DNA of 7,001 bases, from positions 1 through 7,001 of the forward strand of contig JAFAPL010000775.1 in NCBI GenBank assembly GCA_019247135.1, given 5' to 3'. The stretch is from Chloroflexota bacterium. Lineage in GTDB: Bacteria > Chloroflexota > UBA6077 > CF-72. The notes under the pieces are model-generated. The model searched no databases, was not told where the DNA came from, and was given only the letters and a program-made list of their open reading frames with translations. Below are positions 1 to 6,488 of this stretch, in pieces; position 1 is the stretch's first letter; each line of letters opens with the position of its first letter. The translations under genes were made by a program, and so were the position numbers.

Positions 1-1
1 G

Positions 2-742
2 CGATTGCTCAAGAAGACACTATGCAGCGAGCAAATGGCGATACTTGCGGTCGCGGCGCTGATTCCGTACGTTGCGCTCACTTCGGATCAGGCCAAGAGC
101 CCGGTGGTCGGCGACATATTCGTCCCCATCGCCGCAATGTTCGGCGCGCTGCTTATCGGCCAACTCAACCAGACTGGTGTCATCGAGCGCTCCAGATCAA
201 CCCGTGTGTTTGTCGCGTCAGTAGGCGGCGCTGTGTTCGCGATAGGACTGTCCACACAACTCGGCTCGCTGCTTGCAGGGCAGATTCCTCCTCCCGATCG
301 GGAGCATCTCCCGGAAGCCGATCGCCTGGCGGTTACCGCGGGTGACTACATACAGAATTACCTTGGAGGGTCCGCAACCTGGTCGACGGATGCGCACCTC
401 GACTACGACTTCTCCCAGGCGGTCACAGCCTATTATTTCGAACGAACTGGCAGGCTGCTCCACATACGAGGTACCGCGCTCGGCGACGGTGCGGTGGACA
501 ATGTCCTGAGCAGGACCGACGTTCTCAATGTTGCCGCGAGCACGGATGTTATGGTTCTGCCCGACGACGACACCCCTGTTCACAGTATCTACCCGTCAGA
601 CATCATGATCGCGTCGATGCTGCCTGAGCTGCGCAGCTATGCGTCCGCACACATGCGACCACTCGACAGCTTTCAGCTGTTCGGGCGCTCGGTCAGCGTC
701 TACGTGCGGATCGATCCGGACGTCCAATCGGGCACTGAGTAA
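2..742 (+). CDS. C-terminal part of a polytopic membrane protein, paralogue of the next gene (5' end outside window)
   Basis: The frame is open to the left edge, so this is the 3' part of a longer gene. A TTG at 5 could be read as a start, but the protein aligns with residues 371 to about 610 of the next gene, implying roughly 370 residues upstream of the window. About 246 residues are visible: two or three hydrophobic segments (near 10-27, 38-54 and 68-84, counted from the TTG), then a soluble, probably extracytoplasmic region. Blocks nearly identical to the paralogue include IPYVAL, AKSPVVG-IFVP, ATWS-DAH-DY and F-LFG. Overall identity looks around 40% by eye. It ends just after the VYVR strand and lacks the extra C-terminal domain of its neighbour. 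The next gene starts 3 bp after its stop, so the two are probably co-transcribed. A role like the neighbour's (GT-C-like transferase of a polysaccharide pathway) is inferred; the part that would hold catalytic residues is not visible. Confidence 0.85.
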   Translation, partial: RLLKKTLCSEQMAILAVAALIPYVALTSDQAKSPVVGDIFVPIAAMFGALLIGQLNQTGVIERSRSTRVFVASVGGAVFAIGLSTQLGSLLAGQIPPPDREHLPEADRLAVTAGDYIQNYLGGSATWSTDAHLDYDFSQAVTAYYFERTGRLLHIRGTALGDGAVDNVLSRTDVLNVAASTDVMVLPDDDTPVHSIYPSDIMIASMLPELRSYASAHMRPLDSFQLFGRSVSVYVRIDPDVQSGTE

Positions 743-745
743 TCT

Positions 746-2968
746 GTGAACGGGCCATTTCGTTCTGTTGGCGGGCCGACCGACGTTGCGGACAGAGGGC
801 TCGACCAGCGTCCAGACACGACGGTCAATTCAGTTTCAGCCGACCATCCTCGAGCGCTCGGTCGGCCAGAGTACCTGGGGCCGCAGGCGCGCTCTAAGGC
901 TATCTGGCGCTTCTCGTCCGGATGGGTGATCGGCCTCGCGGTGCTTATCACGTTCCAGGCCGTGCTGCTGCACAGTTTTGCAGCGCGCGACGTAGCCGAG
1001 TTCTTGCCGCGCTCATATGACCAGTCTGGCTACCTGACCGATTCGTATCGGATCTATGAGGATCTGAGAGCCCGTGGACTGACGGTTGGCCTGATTGACG
1101 CCTTCACTCGGCCGGCACCGCAGGGTGTTTTGCTGGTTCCGCTCGCAGCGCTCGCTTATGCCGTCTCGGGGGCTGGCCGTATCACGGCGCTCGATCTCAA
1201 CATCCTTGCGTTTCTCGTATACCTGGTCGTGACGGCCTGGGCAGTTGGCCGTGCACTGGGGCCTCGTTCGGCCGCGGTGGCAGTGGGCCTCATCCTTTCG
1301 ATCAGGTCCACGTTCGCCCAAGCCGGTGGTGTCGCGGACTTTCGCTACGACTTCGTAGCGATGTGTATCTGGGGCATTCTGTTGGCCCTCACCCTTTATC
1401 CAATCCGCGGGTCCCGGTGGTTGCGCCCGGTGGTCGTTACCAGCGTCGTTGGGCTTCTGCTGGTCTCGATCCGAATGATCACAGCTGCTTACGTCGTGCC
1501 GCTGTACGCGATGGCAGCTGGACTCGCGTGGGGTGCGAGGCGAGTCCGAGCGCCGTTCCAGCTCAATGACACCCGGCCCTTTGGGCCGACGCTCGTACCG
1601 GTCCTCATATGGCTGTCCGGCTTCGCACTTCTCCTGGCGATGAACCTGCGGTCCGTTCTGGACTATTACGTGCGTGGACACATCACCAGCAGCGAAAAGG
1701 CCATCAGGGCTTCGGAGGTTGGTGTAACCGATCTGCTGCAGAGCCTGACCTACTATCCGCGGTCCGTCACTCTCGATCACCTTACTCCAATGACCGATCT
1801 GGTGCTGCTGGCGTGTGTCGGTTTCGGAACTATCGTTGCTGTCGCACACGCGCAATCGAGGACTGCGCTGCGGACGAATCTGGAGCGCCTGGCATTTCTC
1901 GGCCTGGCGGTTGCCATTCCGTACGTCGCTCTGACGACCGACGAAGCCAAGAGCCCTGTGGTTGGCAATATCTTCGTACCGACACTGATTCTGATCGCCG
2001 CTCTGTTCTTCGGCATTGCGGAGGCCGCGGCTGTCGCGACCGGGCGTGTGTGGTTGCGGAGGGCGCTCACCGCCGGTGCGATCGCCGTGGTGGGCTTCGG
2101 GATTACGTCCCAGCTGGATGCCCGTCTCGCTGCGGTCACCCCCTTGAGCACTCAAAGCAGTTCGCGAGAAGCGGGTCGGCTCGCGTTGACAGGAGGCGAC
2201 TACGTCGCTCAATACCTCGATGGCAAAGCAACGTGGTCGATCGACGCGCATTACGATTACACCGGCATCGAGACCATCATGGCTTACTACTATGAGCAGC
2301 GGGGTCAGCTCCTGGAGTTGACAGGGACCGTCCTGGGTCACGGCTCGGTGGACCAGGTTCCAACGAACGACGACATCCTCAGTGCAGCGAAAGCGAGCGA
2401 TATTCTGATTCTCACCCGCCAGGAATCGTTAGCGCAGCCATCGGAGATACCGGCCGACAATGGCATCGCTGCTATGTCGTCGCAATTACGGGACTACGCC
2501 GAATCGTCGCTGACATCGCTAGGCGATTTCGAATTGTTTGGACAAACTCTCACGTTGTATGCGCGGCCGGCGATTCCGATCCACGGTTTGTCAGGACCAT
2601 GGATCACATCGGCTGGTGTGGATTTGCTGCTGCCGCCGGTGAGCTGGAGTCCGCCGACGTGCCTGACGCTTCAAGGAACAAGTAATCTGACCTGGCTGCC
2701 AGCGCGACCAGAGGTAACGAGCACGTACCGAACGCGGACAGGTGGGCAGACTTTTCCTACGACGTTCGACGCGGAGGGCGACTCGTACAGGATTCAGGTG
2801 CAGCTGACACAGCCCGTTACAAGAGCCAATGGTGCGTTGCACCTCGACTTCTCGACGAATTTCGTTCCGGCCGAGCTGAAGGTGAGCGCGGATCAACGGC
2901 AGCTAGTGGTCCTGGGACCAACCTCGACGCGCCTGACGCCTGGCCCGTGCACGCCCGGCGCGAGCTGA
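746..2968 (+). CDS. Polytopic membrane protein, GT-C glycosyltransferase-like, with extracytoplasmic C-terminal domains
   Basis: A 740-residue protein. I see a polar N-terminal tail (1-58), then about 12 hydrophobic segments (near 59-77, 127-147, 150-168, 174-190, 203-219, 228-246, 248-264, 282-300, 350-370, 381-397, 408-430, 437-455), then a soluble region to the end. The first large loop (78-125) carries acidic residues in the stretch DVAEFLPRSYDQSGYL (D82, E85, D92), the place where GT-C transferases that use polyprenyl-phosphate sugars keep a catalytic Asp/Glu. This suggests, without proving, transfer of a sugar from a lipid carrier on the outer face of the membrane. Residues about 456-608 match the preceding paralogue; residues 613-740 are extra, Thr/Pro/Val-rich and probably beta-structured. 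The GTG at 746 is chosen because the next in-frame starts (V61, V66, V73) would cut into the first membrane segment; no strong Shine-Dalgarno is seen, so coupling to the upstream gene (3 bp gap) is likely. Its 3' end overlaps the opposing hddC-like gene by 66 bp. I do not recognise a named gene; a flippase-like or other polytopic protein is the alternative. Confidence 0.85.
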   Translation: MNGPFRSVGGPTDVADRGLDQRPDTTVNSVSADHPRALGRPEYLGPQARSKAIWRFSSGWVIGLAVLITFQAVLLHSFAARDVAEFLPRSYDQSGYLTDSYRIYEDLRARGLTVGLIDAFTRPAPQGVLLVPLAALAYAVSGAGRITALDLNILAFLVYLVVTAWAVGRALGPRSAAVAVGLILSIRSTFAQAGGVADFRYDFVAMCIWGILLALTLYPIRGSRWLRPVVVTSVVGLLLVSIRMITAAYVVPLYAMAAGLAWGARRVRAPFQLNDTRPFGPTLVPVLIWLSGFALLLAMNLRSVLDYYVRGHITSSEKAIRASEVGVTDLLQSLTYYPRSVTLDHLTPMTDLVLLACVGFGTIVAVAHAQSRTALRTNLERLAFLGLAVAIPYVALTTDEAKSPVVGNIFVPTLILIAALFFGIAEAAAVATGRVWLRRALTAGAIAVVGFGITSQLDARLAAVTPLSTQSSSREAGRLALTGGDYVAQYLDGKATWSIDAHYDYTGIETIMAYYYEQRGQLLELTGTVLGHGSVDQVPTNDDILSAAKASDILILTRQESLAQPSEIPADNGIAAMSSQLRDYAESSLTSLGDFELFGQTLTLYARPAIPIHGLSGPWITSAGVDLLLPPVSWSPPTCLTLQGTSNLTWLPARPEVTSTYRTRTGGQTFPTTFDAEGDSYRIQVQLTQPVTRANGALHLDFSTNFVPAELKVSADQRQLVVLGPTSTRLTPGPCTPGAS
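2903..2968. other. Tail-to-tail overlap of the two convergent operons (66 bp)
   Basis: The 3' ends of the + strand membrane-protein gene and the - strand nucleotidyltransferase gene overlap by exactly 22 codons. The two reading frames are in register: the + stop TGA (2966-2968) reads TCA (Ser236) on the - strand, and the - stop TAG (2903-2905) reads CTA (Leu720) on the + strand. No intergenic space remains for a terminator, so the two transcripts must be complementary at their 3' ends. Confidence 0.8.
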
Positions 2969-3673
2969 AGTCGACTTCACCACGTCGCGGAGCTCGGACA
3001 AGCCAGCCTGAGAGCCAATTTCGTAAAAGCGATCTGTCACTTCGTACGCGGCTAATTCCCTCTGCGCATGAAGGCTCGCATAGAGGTGGGCCAGATCGTA
3101 CTGTTCGCACGCTGGAACGTCGTCGAACGCCGACTTCCGAAACACGCCCAGGCCATAGTCGATGTGGTGCATGCGAGGAGTACGCTTGGTCTTGTCATAT
3201 GCGACGATATTTCCGTCGGCGAATTCGACGTTGCTGGTGTCCCAGTGTCCGTCGTTGCGGAACACCGCCATCAGAGCTTTACGACCGCTCTCGAAGAAGG
3301 TCTGCTGCACCTGGGCAAAATTGCAGGTGAGATAGGAATCTCCGTAGAGCACGAAAAAGTTGTTTCCCAGCAGTGGCAGGGCCTTCTTCAAGGCTCCGCC
3401 GGTCCCGAGGAGTCGCGGGCCATCGTACGAGAATTCGACGTCAAGTCCGAACGTCTGGCTCGCCAGGGCCGACTCGATCATTTCTCCGAGATAACCCACA
3501 CAGAGCACCACGTGCTCTACGTGGTTCGCTCGCAATAGCCGCAGCTGGTGCACGATGAAGGGCTCTCCTGCCACGTCGATGAGCGCTTTGGGCACAGTCT
3601 CCGTCAGTGGGTACAACCGAGTTGCGAGTCCACCGGCGAGGATCGCAACGGGCAGGAGACCACGACTGCTCAC
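2903..3673 (-). CDS. hddC: HddC-like sugar-1-phosphate nucleotidyltransferase
   Basis: A 256-residue, probably cytosolic enzyme of the RmlA/HddC nucleotidyltransferase class, joining a sugar-1-phosphate to an NTP with release of pyrophosphate. The N-terminal signature AILAGGLATRLYPLTETVPK (10-29) holds the nucleotide-binding loop and catalytic Lys29. LGTGGALKKA (89-98) and the metal-binding YGDSY (110-114, D112) follow, then RFYEIGS (215-221) in the place of the second metal-site motif. The GTG at 3673 is chosen because it overlaps the kinase stop as GTGA and puts the signature directly at the N-terminus; the frame runs open to 3937 but only as antisense-like extension inside the kinase gene. 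Pairing with an HddA-like kinase points to D-glycero-alpha-D-manno-heptose-1-phosphate guanylyltransferase, giving GDP-heptose. Sequence alone does not fix GTP over other NTPs, and mannose- or glucose-1-phosphate specificity is possible. The fold should end near residue 233; the last 21 residues are Arg-rich and lie antisense to the opposing gene. It is the last gene of the operon. Confidence 0.85.
   Translation of the reverse strand: MSSRGLLPVAILAGGLATRLYPLTETVPKALIDVAGEPFIVHQLRLLRANHVEHVVLCVGYLGEMIESALASQTFGLDVEFSYDGPRLLGTGGALKKALPLLGNNFFVLYGDSYLTCNFAQVQQTFFESGRKALMAVFRNDGHWDTSNVEFADGNIVAYDKTKRTPRMHHIDYGLGVFRKSAFDDVPACEQYDLAHLYASLHAQRELAAYEVTDRFYEIGSQAGLSELRDVVKSTSARAGRARARRQARRGWSQDH
2966..2979. 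repeat. 14-bp perfect palindrome at the convergent gene junction
   Basis: TGAAGTCGACTTCA is its own reverse complement and begins on the TGA stop of the + strand gene, inside the 3' part of the nucleotidyltransferase gene. As RNA it gives at most a 5-bp stem with a 4-nt loop and no U-run, too weak to call a terminator. A perfect 14-mer palindrome is expected about 0.4 times by chance in 7 kb, so its place at the junction may be coincidence. Confidence 0.5.
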
Positions 3674-4653
3674 GATACGGTGACGACTTTCGTCCCTTCG
3701 AAGTCGAACCGGAAGCGTACCTCGCGCAAGCCCGCCTCGAGCATTGCTTTTCGCAATCGAGTTTTTTCTTCTGCGTAGAACATCAGGAAGCCACCACCAC
3801 CGGCGCCGACCAGTTTGCCTCCGAGTGCTCCATTCTCCATGCCCAGGCGGTACCAGGAATTGATGTCGGCGTTGCTCGAGATTCCGCTGCGTCGGCGCTT
3901 CTGTTCCCACTGTACATTCAGCAGCTCCGCAAAACATCCAAAGTCGCCGTCGACCAGCGCGTCAGCCGTCCGCCGCGCGATGTCCTTGAGCTCTGTCAGG
4001 TTGCGCTCGACCTCCTCGTCACCTCGCAGACTGCGTTGATTCTGGTCCTGAAGCACTTTCGATGCCGAGCGCGAATAGCCGGTGAAAAACAGCAGCAGGT
4101 TGTCTTCCAGGGTATACAGCGTCTGACTGGCAATTGGCAGGACGCGCGCGTCGACCCGTCCGTCTGGACAAAATTCGAAGCACGTGAGACCTCCATATGC
4201 GGAGATGTACTGGTCCTGCTTTCCTATTTCCTCTTTCAACACGTCGATCTCGATGTGACACGCTTCTTCCGCAAGCTCGCGGGGGTGGACCAGATCCTTT
4301 TTGCGTGTGTGCAACGCTTTCAGGAGCGCGGTGGTGAAACTGCCCGACGAGCCGAGTCCGGTGCCCGCGGGAAGATCAGCCATGCTGGCGATCTCGACCG
4401 ATCGGCCATCCATCTCCAGCAGGCGGAATGCCTCCCGAAATATGGGATGTTCCAGTTCATCCGCGTGCGCCACACGCTCCAATCGCGAGTACTTGACGAT
4501 CAGCTCCGGCACGAATGTCTCGTGCACTGTGATATAGACATATTTGTCGATCGCACCCGCGATGAGAAACCCACCGTGCCGCTGGTAATAGGAGGGTAAA
4601 TCCGTGCCGCCACCCCCGAGCGTGACCCGCAGCGGACTACGTGTGATGATCAC
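3670..4653 (-). CDS. hddA: HddA-like GHMP-family sugar kinase (D-glycero-D-manno-heptose 7-phosphate kinase)
   Basis: A 327-residue cytosolic GHMP kinase of normal family length. All three GHMP motifs are present: SPLRVTLGGGGTD (6-18), the ATP-binding loop PAGTGLGSSGSFT (95-107) and GAGGGGF (283-289). GKQDQYISAYGG (144-155) carries the conserved acidic residue. The N-terminus and Gly-rich first motif are typical of HddA-type kinases, which phosphorylate C1 of D-glycero-D-manno-heptose 7-phosphate to give the 1,7-bisphosphate for GDP-heptose; other GHMP sugar kinases of capsule loci (fucokinase- or galactokinase-like) are close alternatives. The GTG start at 4653 directly abuts the TGA of the oxidoreductase gene (0 bp), and AAGG at 4663-4666 on this strand, 9 nt upstream, is a fair Shine-Dalgarno. 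The stop overlaps the nucleotidyltransferase start as GTGA, so kinase and transferase are translationally coupled, supporting consecutive roles in one pathway. Confidence 0.9.
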   Translation of the reverse strand: MIITRSPLRVTLGGGGTDLPSYYQRHGGFLIAGAIDKYVYITVHETFVPELIVKYSRLERVAHADELEHPIFREAFRLLEMDGRSVEIASMADLPAGTGLGSSGSFTTALLKALHTRKKDLVHPRELAEEACHIEIDVLKEEIGKQDQYISAYGGLTCFEFCPDGRVDARVLPIASQTLYTLEDNLLLFFTGYSRSASKVLQDQNQRSLRGDEEVERNLTELKDIARRTADALVDGDFGCFAELLNVQWEQKRRRSGISSNADINSWYRLGMENGALGGKLVGAGGGGFLMFYAEEKTRLRKAMLEAGLREVRFRFDFEGTKVVTVS

Positions 4654-5628
4654 TCAGGTCGACCTTGCATACAACTGCGCGATCACTTGCAGATTCGCCA
4701 GGCCATCCCACAGCGACCCACACGGTGGCTCCCCCGTTCGCACACAGCTCGCGAAGTGTTCGAATTCGTCGGTCCATGAGCGATCCTCCCCCTCGAACTC
4801 CCAGACACTCACTTCGGGAGGTCCCATCTGCGGCAACATGCGGTAATGCGTCAGGCGCTCCGTCCCGTAACTGCCGCCCAACCCGTCGATCTGGAGCTTT
4901 CCTACTCGTCCGAAGACTTCGAACGAAAACAGGTTTTTCCACTCCGTCCAGCTGGCGTGCAACCAGGCCAGCGAGCCATTCTGCATGCGCAGCCGGACGA
5001 ACGCGTTGTCCTCAACCGGCATTGGCCAGTACCACGTTCCGATATCACCCTGGACGTCCACGACGTCGCCGCCGAACCAACGCGACAGGTCGATCAGGTG
5101 TGATCCCTGGTCCAGGAGCTCACCTCCACCAGATACCGCCGGGTCAGCTCGCCACTCCCGCTCATACCCGGGCCGGCCCCCGTGGCCGTACCGCGCGCGG
5201 ATGTACATCAGCTCACCGACCTCTCCATTCACAAGCATGTGCCGCGCCTGCCGAATGGACGGATGGAAGCGATGATTGAACCCGATCTTGACGGTGACGT
5301 GCTGAGCGGCGGCCGCCTCGAGAAGCGGACTCAGCTCTTCCGGAGTACGCGCGCCAGGCTTTTCGATCAGCACATGCTTACCCGCGCAAATCGCGCGTAG
5401 TCCAACGCTCGCCAGCGAGTCGTGGGTTGTGGCAACAATCACCGCGTCGATGCTGCCATTCTCGAGCACCGTATCCAGCTTTTCGACCGCTCGCGCCGTC
5501 GAAAATTTCGCTGCCAGTGCCTCGGCGCGGCCGTGATCCTGATCGAAACAACTGACCAGCGTGTGCTCCCCCAGGCCCGCGGCCCGCTTCTGTCCAACCA
5601 GGCCACAACCGACGATCGCCACTCTCAT
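4654..5628 (-). CDS. Gfo/Idh/MocA-family NAD(P)-dependent oxidoreductase
   Basis: A 324-residue protein with an N-terminal Rossmann domain and C-terminal alpha/beta dimer domain, the normal size for the family. The dinucleotide-binding loop is VGCGLVGQKRA (6-16). The EKP motif at 89-91 holds the conserved Lys90. GFNHRF (116-121) and GGGELLDQGSHLIDLSRWF (167-185, D173 and H177) are the substrate-site signatures. Family members oxidise or reduce a sugar or nucleotide-sugar hydroxyl/keto group with NAD(P); the substrate here is unknown. The ATG at 5628 overlaps the TGA of the upstream SDR gene (ATGA); the frame stays open to 5733 but that would add 35 residues before the Rossmann beta-strand and overlap the SDR. 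A GAGG lies at 5641-5644 on this strand, rather far upstream (12 nt), so coupling likely drives translation. Sitting between an SDR and the heptose kinase/transferase pair, it probably makes or modifies a sugar for a surface polymer. Confidence 0.92.
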   Translation of the reverse strand: MRVAIVGCGLVGQKRAAGLGEHTLVSCFDQDHGRAEALAAKFSTARAVEKLDTVLENGSIDAVIVATTHDSLASVGLRAICAGKHVLIEKPGARTPEELSPLLEAAAAQHVTVKIGFNHRFHPSIRQARHMLVNGEVGELMYIRARYGHGGRPGYEREWRADPAVSGGGELLDQGSHLIDLSRWFGGDVVDVQGDIGTWYWPMPVEDNAFVRLRMQNGSLAWLHASWTEWKNLFSFEVFGRVGKLQIDGLGGSYGTERLTHYRMLPQMGPPEVSVWEFEGEDRSWTDEFEHFASCVRTGEPPCGSLWDGLANLQVIAQLYARST

Positions 5629-6488
5629 TCCGCTGGCCAACCTCGGTCTTCCGGAACGATCCGTCGCATCGTATAGATATCCGTGCCTGCCAGCTTGTCT
5701 CGCCGGGCCGGCAGATCGCGCCAGTTGTCCCATACTGCCGCGAGCAACCGGCCAGTAACCCCGTTGGTAGCATCTGAAATCAGAAAAGCGATCAGCTCAG
5801 CCGGTGTCTCGAGGGGTGTCCCACCCTCTTCGCGCTGCCGCAGCGAGCGAGCATAAAATTTGTCGCCCACCCGCTCGGGTCCCGCCGCGATGACCTCATC
5901 AAGGAGGCGTGTGTTGAGCGCGCCCGGAGCGACCGCGTTCACGTCGATGCCGTCGTCGGCGACCTCAGCAGCCAGCGTTTCCATGAAACGCACCACTCCG
6001 GCCTTGGATGCTGCGTAGGCGCTGAACCGAGGCAGCGGTTGGGTCGCCCCACCGCCAGACATGATGACTATTTTGCCCCTGTGCTGCGCTCGCATATGTG
6101 GCACGACCATGCGACAGCACAACACCGTGCCGAGCAGATTGACCTCCACCGCGCGCACCCATTCAGACCAATCCTGGTCTTCGACACGCCCGATTGGCCC
6201 ATACACACCCGCGTTGCAGACCAGCGCGTCCAGCCGACCGGTTATTCGGAGTGCCAGGTCGACCACGTGCTGCACCTGGTCTGGCTCGCGAACATCCGCG
6301 ACTTGTGTCAGGACGCACTGGCCGGCCGTGCTCGAGCTCCGCAGGCGCTCGGCGACCCGCTCCAGCTCTTCGCTACCGCGCGCCGCGAGCACGACGTGCA
6401 TTCCGTCCGCCGCCAGCCGCTCGGCTACCGTTTCGCCGAGACCGCGGTTAGCGCCAGTGACGATCGCGACGCGATCCGCCGAACTCAC
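5625..6488 (-). CDS. Short-chain dehydrogenase/reductase (SDR) with an atypical C-terminus
   Basis: A 287-residue classical SDR. The cofactor loop TGANRGLG is at 11-18, CNAG at 91-94, and Asn117 lies in VNLLGT. Catalytic residues are Ser144/145, Tyr158 and Lys162 (SAYAASK), followed by the PGALNT loop (188-193). With A36-R37 after the second beta-strand (LAARGSEE), NADP(H) use is plausible but unproven. Most classical SDRs end with a TG-hyphobic-DGG strand; here VTGRLLAAVWDNW (245-257) runs into a further 30 polar residues rich in Trp, Arg and Asp (to IYTMRRIVPEDRG), suggesting a distinct subfamily. The GTG at 6488 overlaps the stop of the dehydrogenase gene as GTGA; no Shine-Dalgarno is seen, so coupling is likely. 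The longer open frame to 6644 is rejected because it would only add residues antisense-like within the dehydrogenase gene. The Gfo/Idh gene follows with a 4-bp ATGA overlap, suggesting the two oxidoreductases act on related substrates; the substrate itself is not identifiable. Confidence 0.9.
   Translation of the reverse strand: MSSADRVAIVTGANRGLGETVAERLAADGMHVVLAARGSEELERVAERLRSSSTAGQCVLTQVADVREPDQVQHVVDLALRITGRLDALVCNAGVYGPIGRVEDQDWSEWVRAVEVNLLGTVLCCRMVVPHMRAQHRGKIVIMSGGGATQPLPRFSAYAASKAGVVRFMETLAAEVADDGIDVNAVAPGALNTRLLDEVIAAGPERVGDKFYARSLRQREEGGTPLETPAELIAFLISDATNGVTGRLLAAVWDNWRDLPARRDKLAGTDIYTMRRIVPEDRGWPAE

Noticed and set aside
5..742. Reading the first gene as a complete 245-aa protein starting at TTG 5
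   Set aside because: The frame is open to the window edge and aligns from its first codon with the middle of the 740-aa paralogue, so it is a partial gene cut by the window.
1013..2341. 442-codon open frame on the - strand, antisense to the large membrane-protein gene
   Set aside because: The translation is hydrophilic, rich in Arg/Gln/Asp, without family motifs, and mirrors the codon bias of the clear + strand gene; a typical high-GC antisense shadow.
2966..2979. Bidirectional intrinsic terminator at the convergent junction
   Set aside because: The stem is only 5 bp, AT-rich at the ends, and is followed by no T-run on either strand.
3674..3937. N-terminal extension of the nucleotidyltransferase frame up to 3937
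   Set aside because: It would overlap the kinase gene by over 260 bp and add a low-complexity basic stretch before the signature loop; the GTGA junction at 3673 gives the expected N-terminus.
3607..4599. 330-codon open frame on the + strand, antisense to the kinase gene
   Set aside because: The - strand carries all three GHMP kinase motifs over the same bases; the + strand translation shows no recognisable domain.
5629..5733. N-terminal extension of the Gfo/Idh frame
   Set aside because: The added 35 residues precede the normal first Rossmann strand and lie within the SDR gene; the ATGA junction start is the better one.
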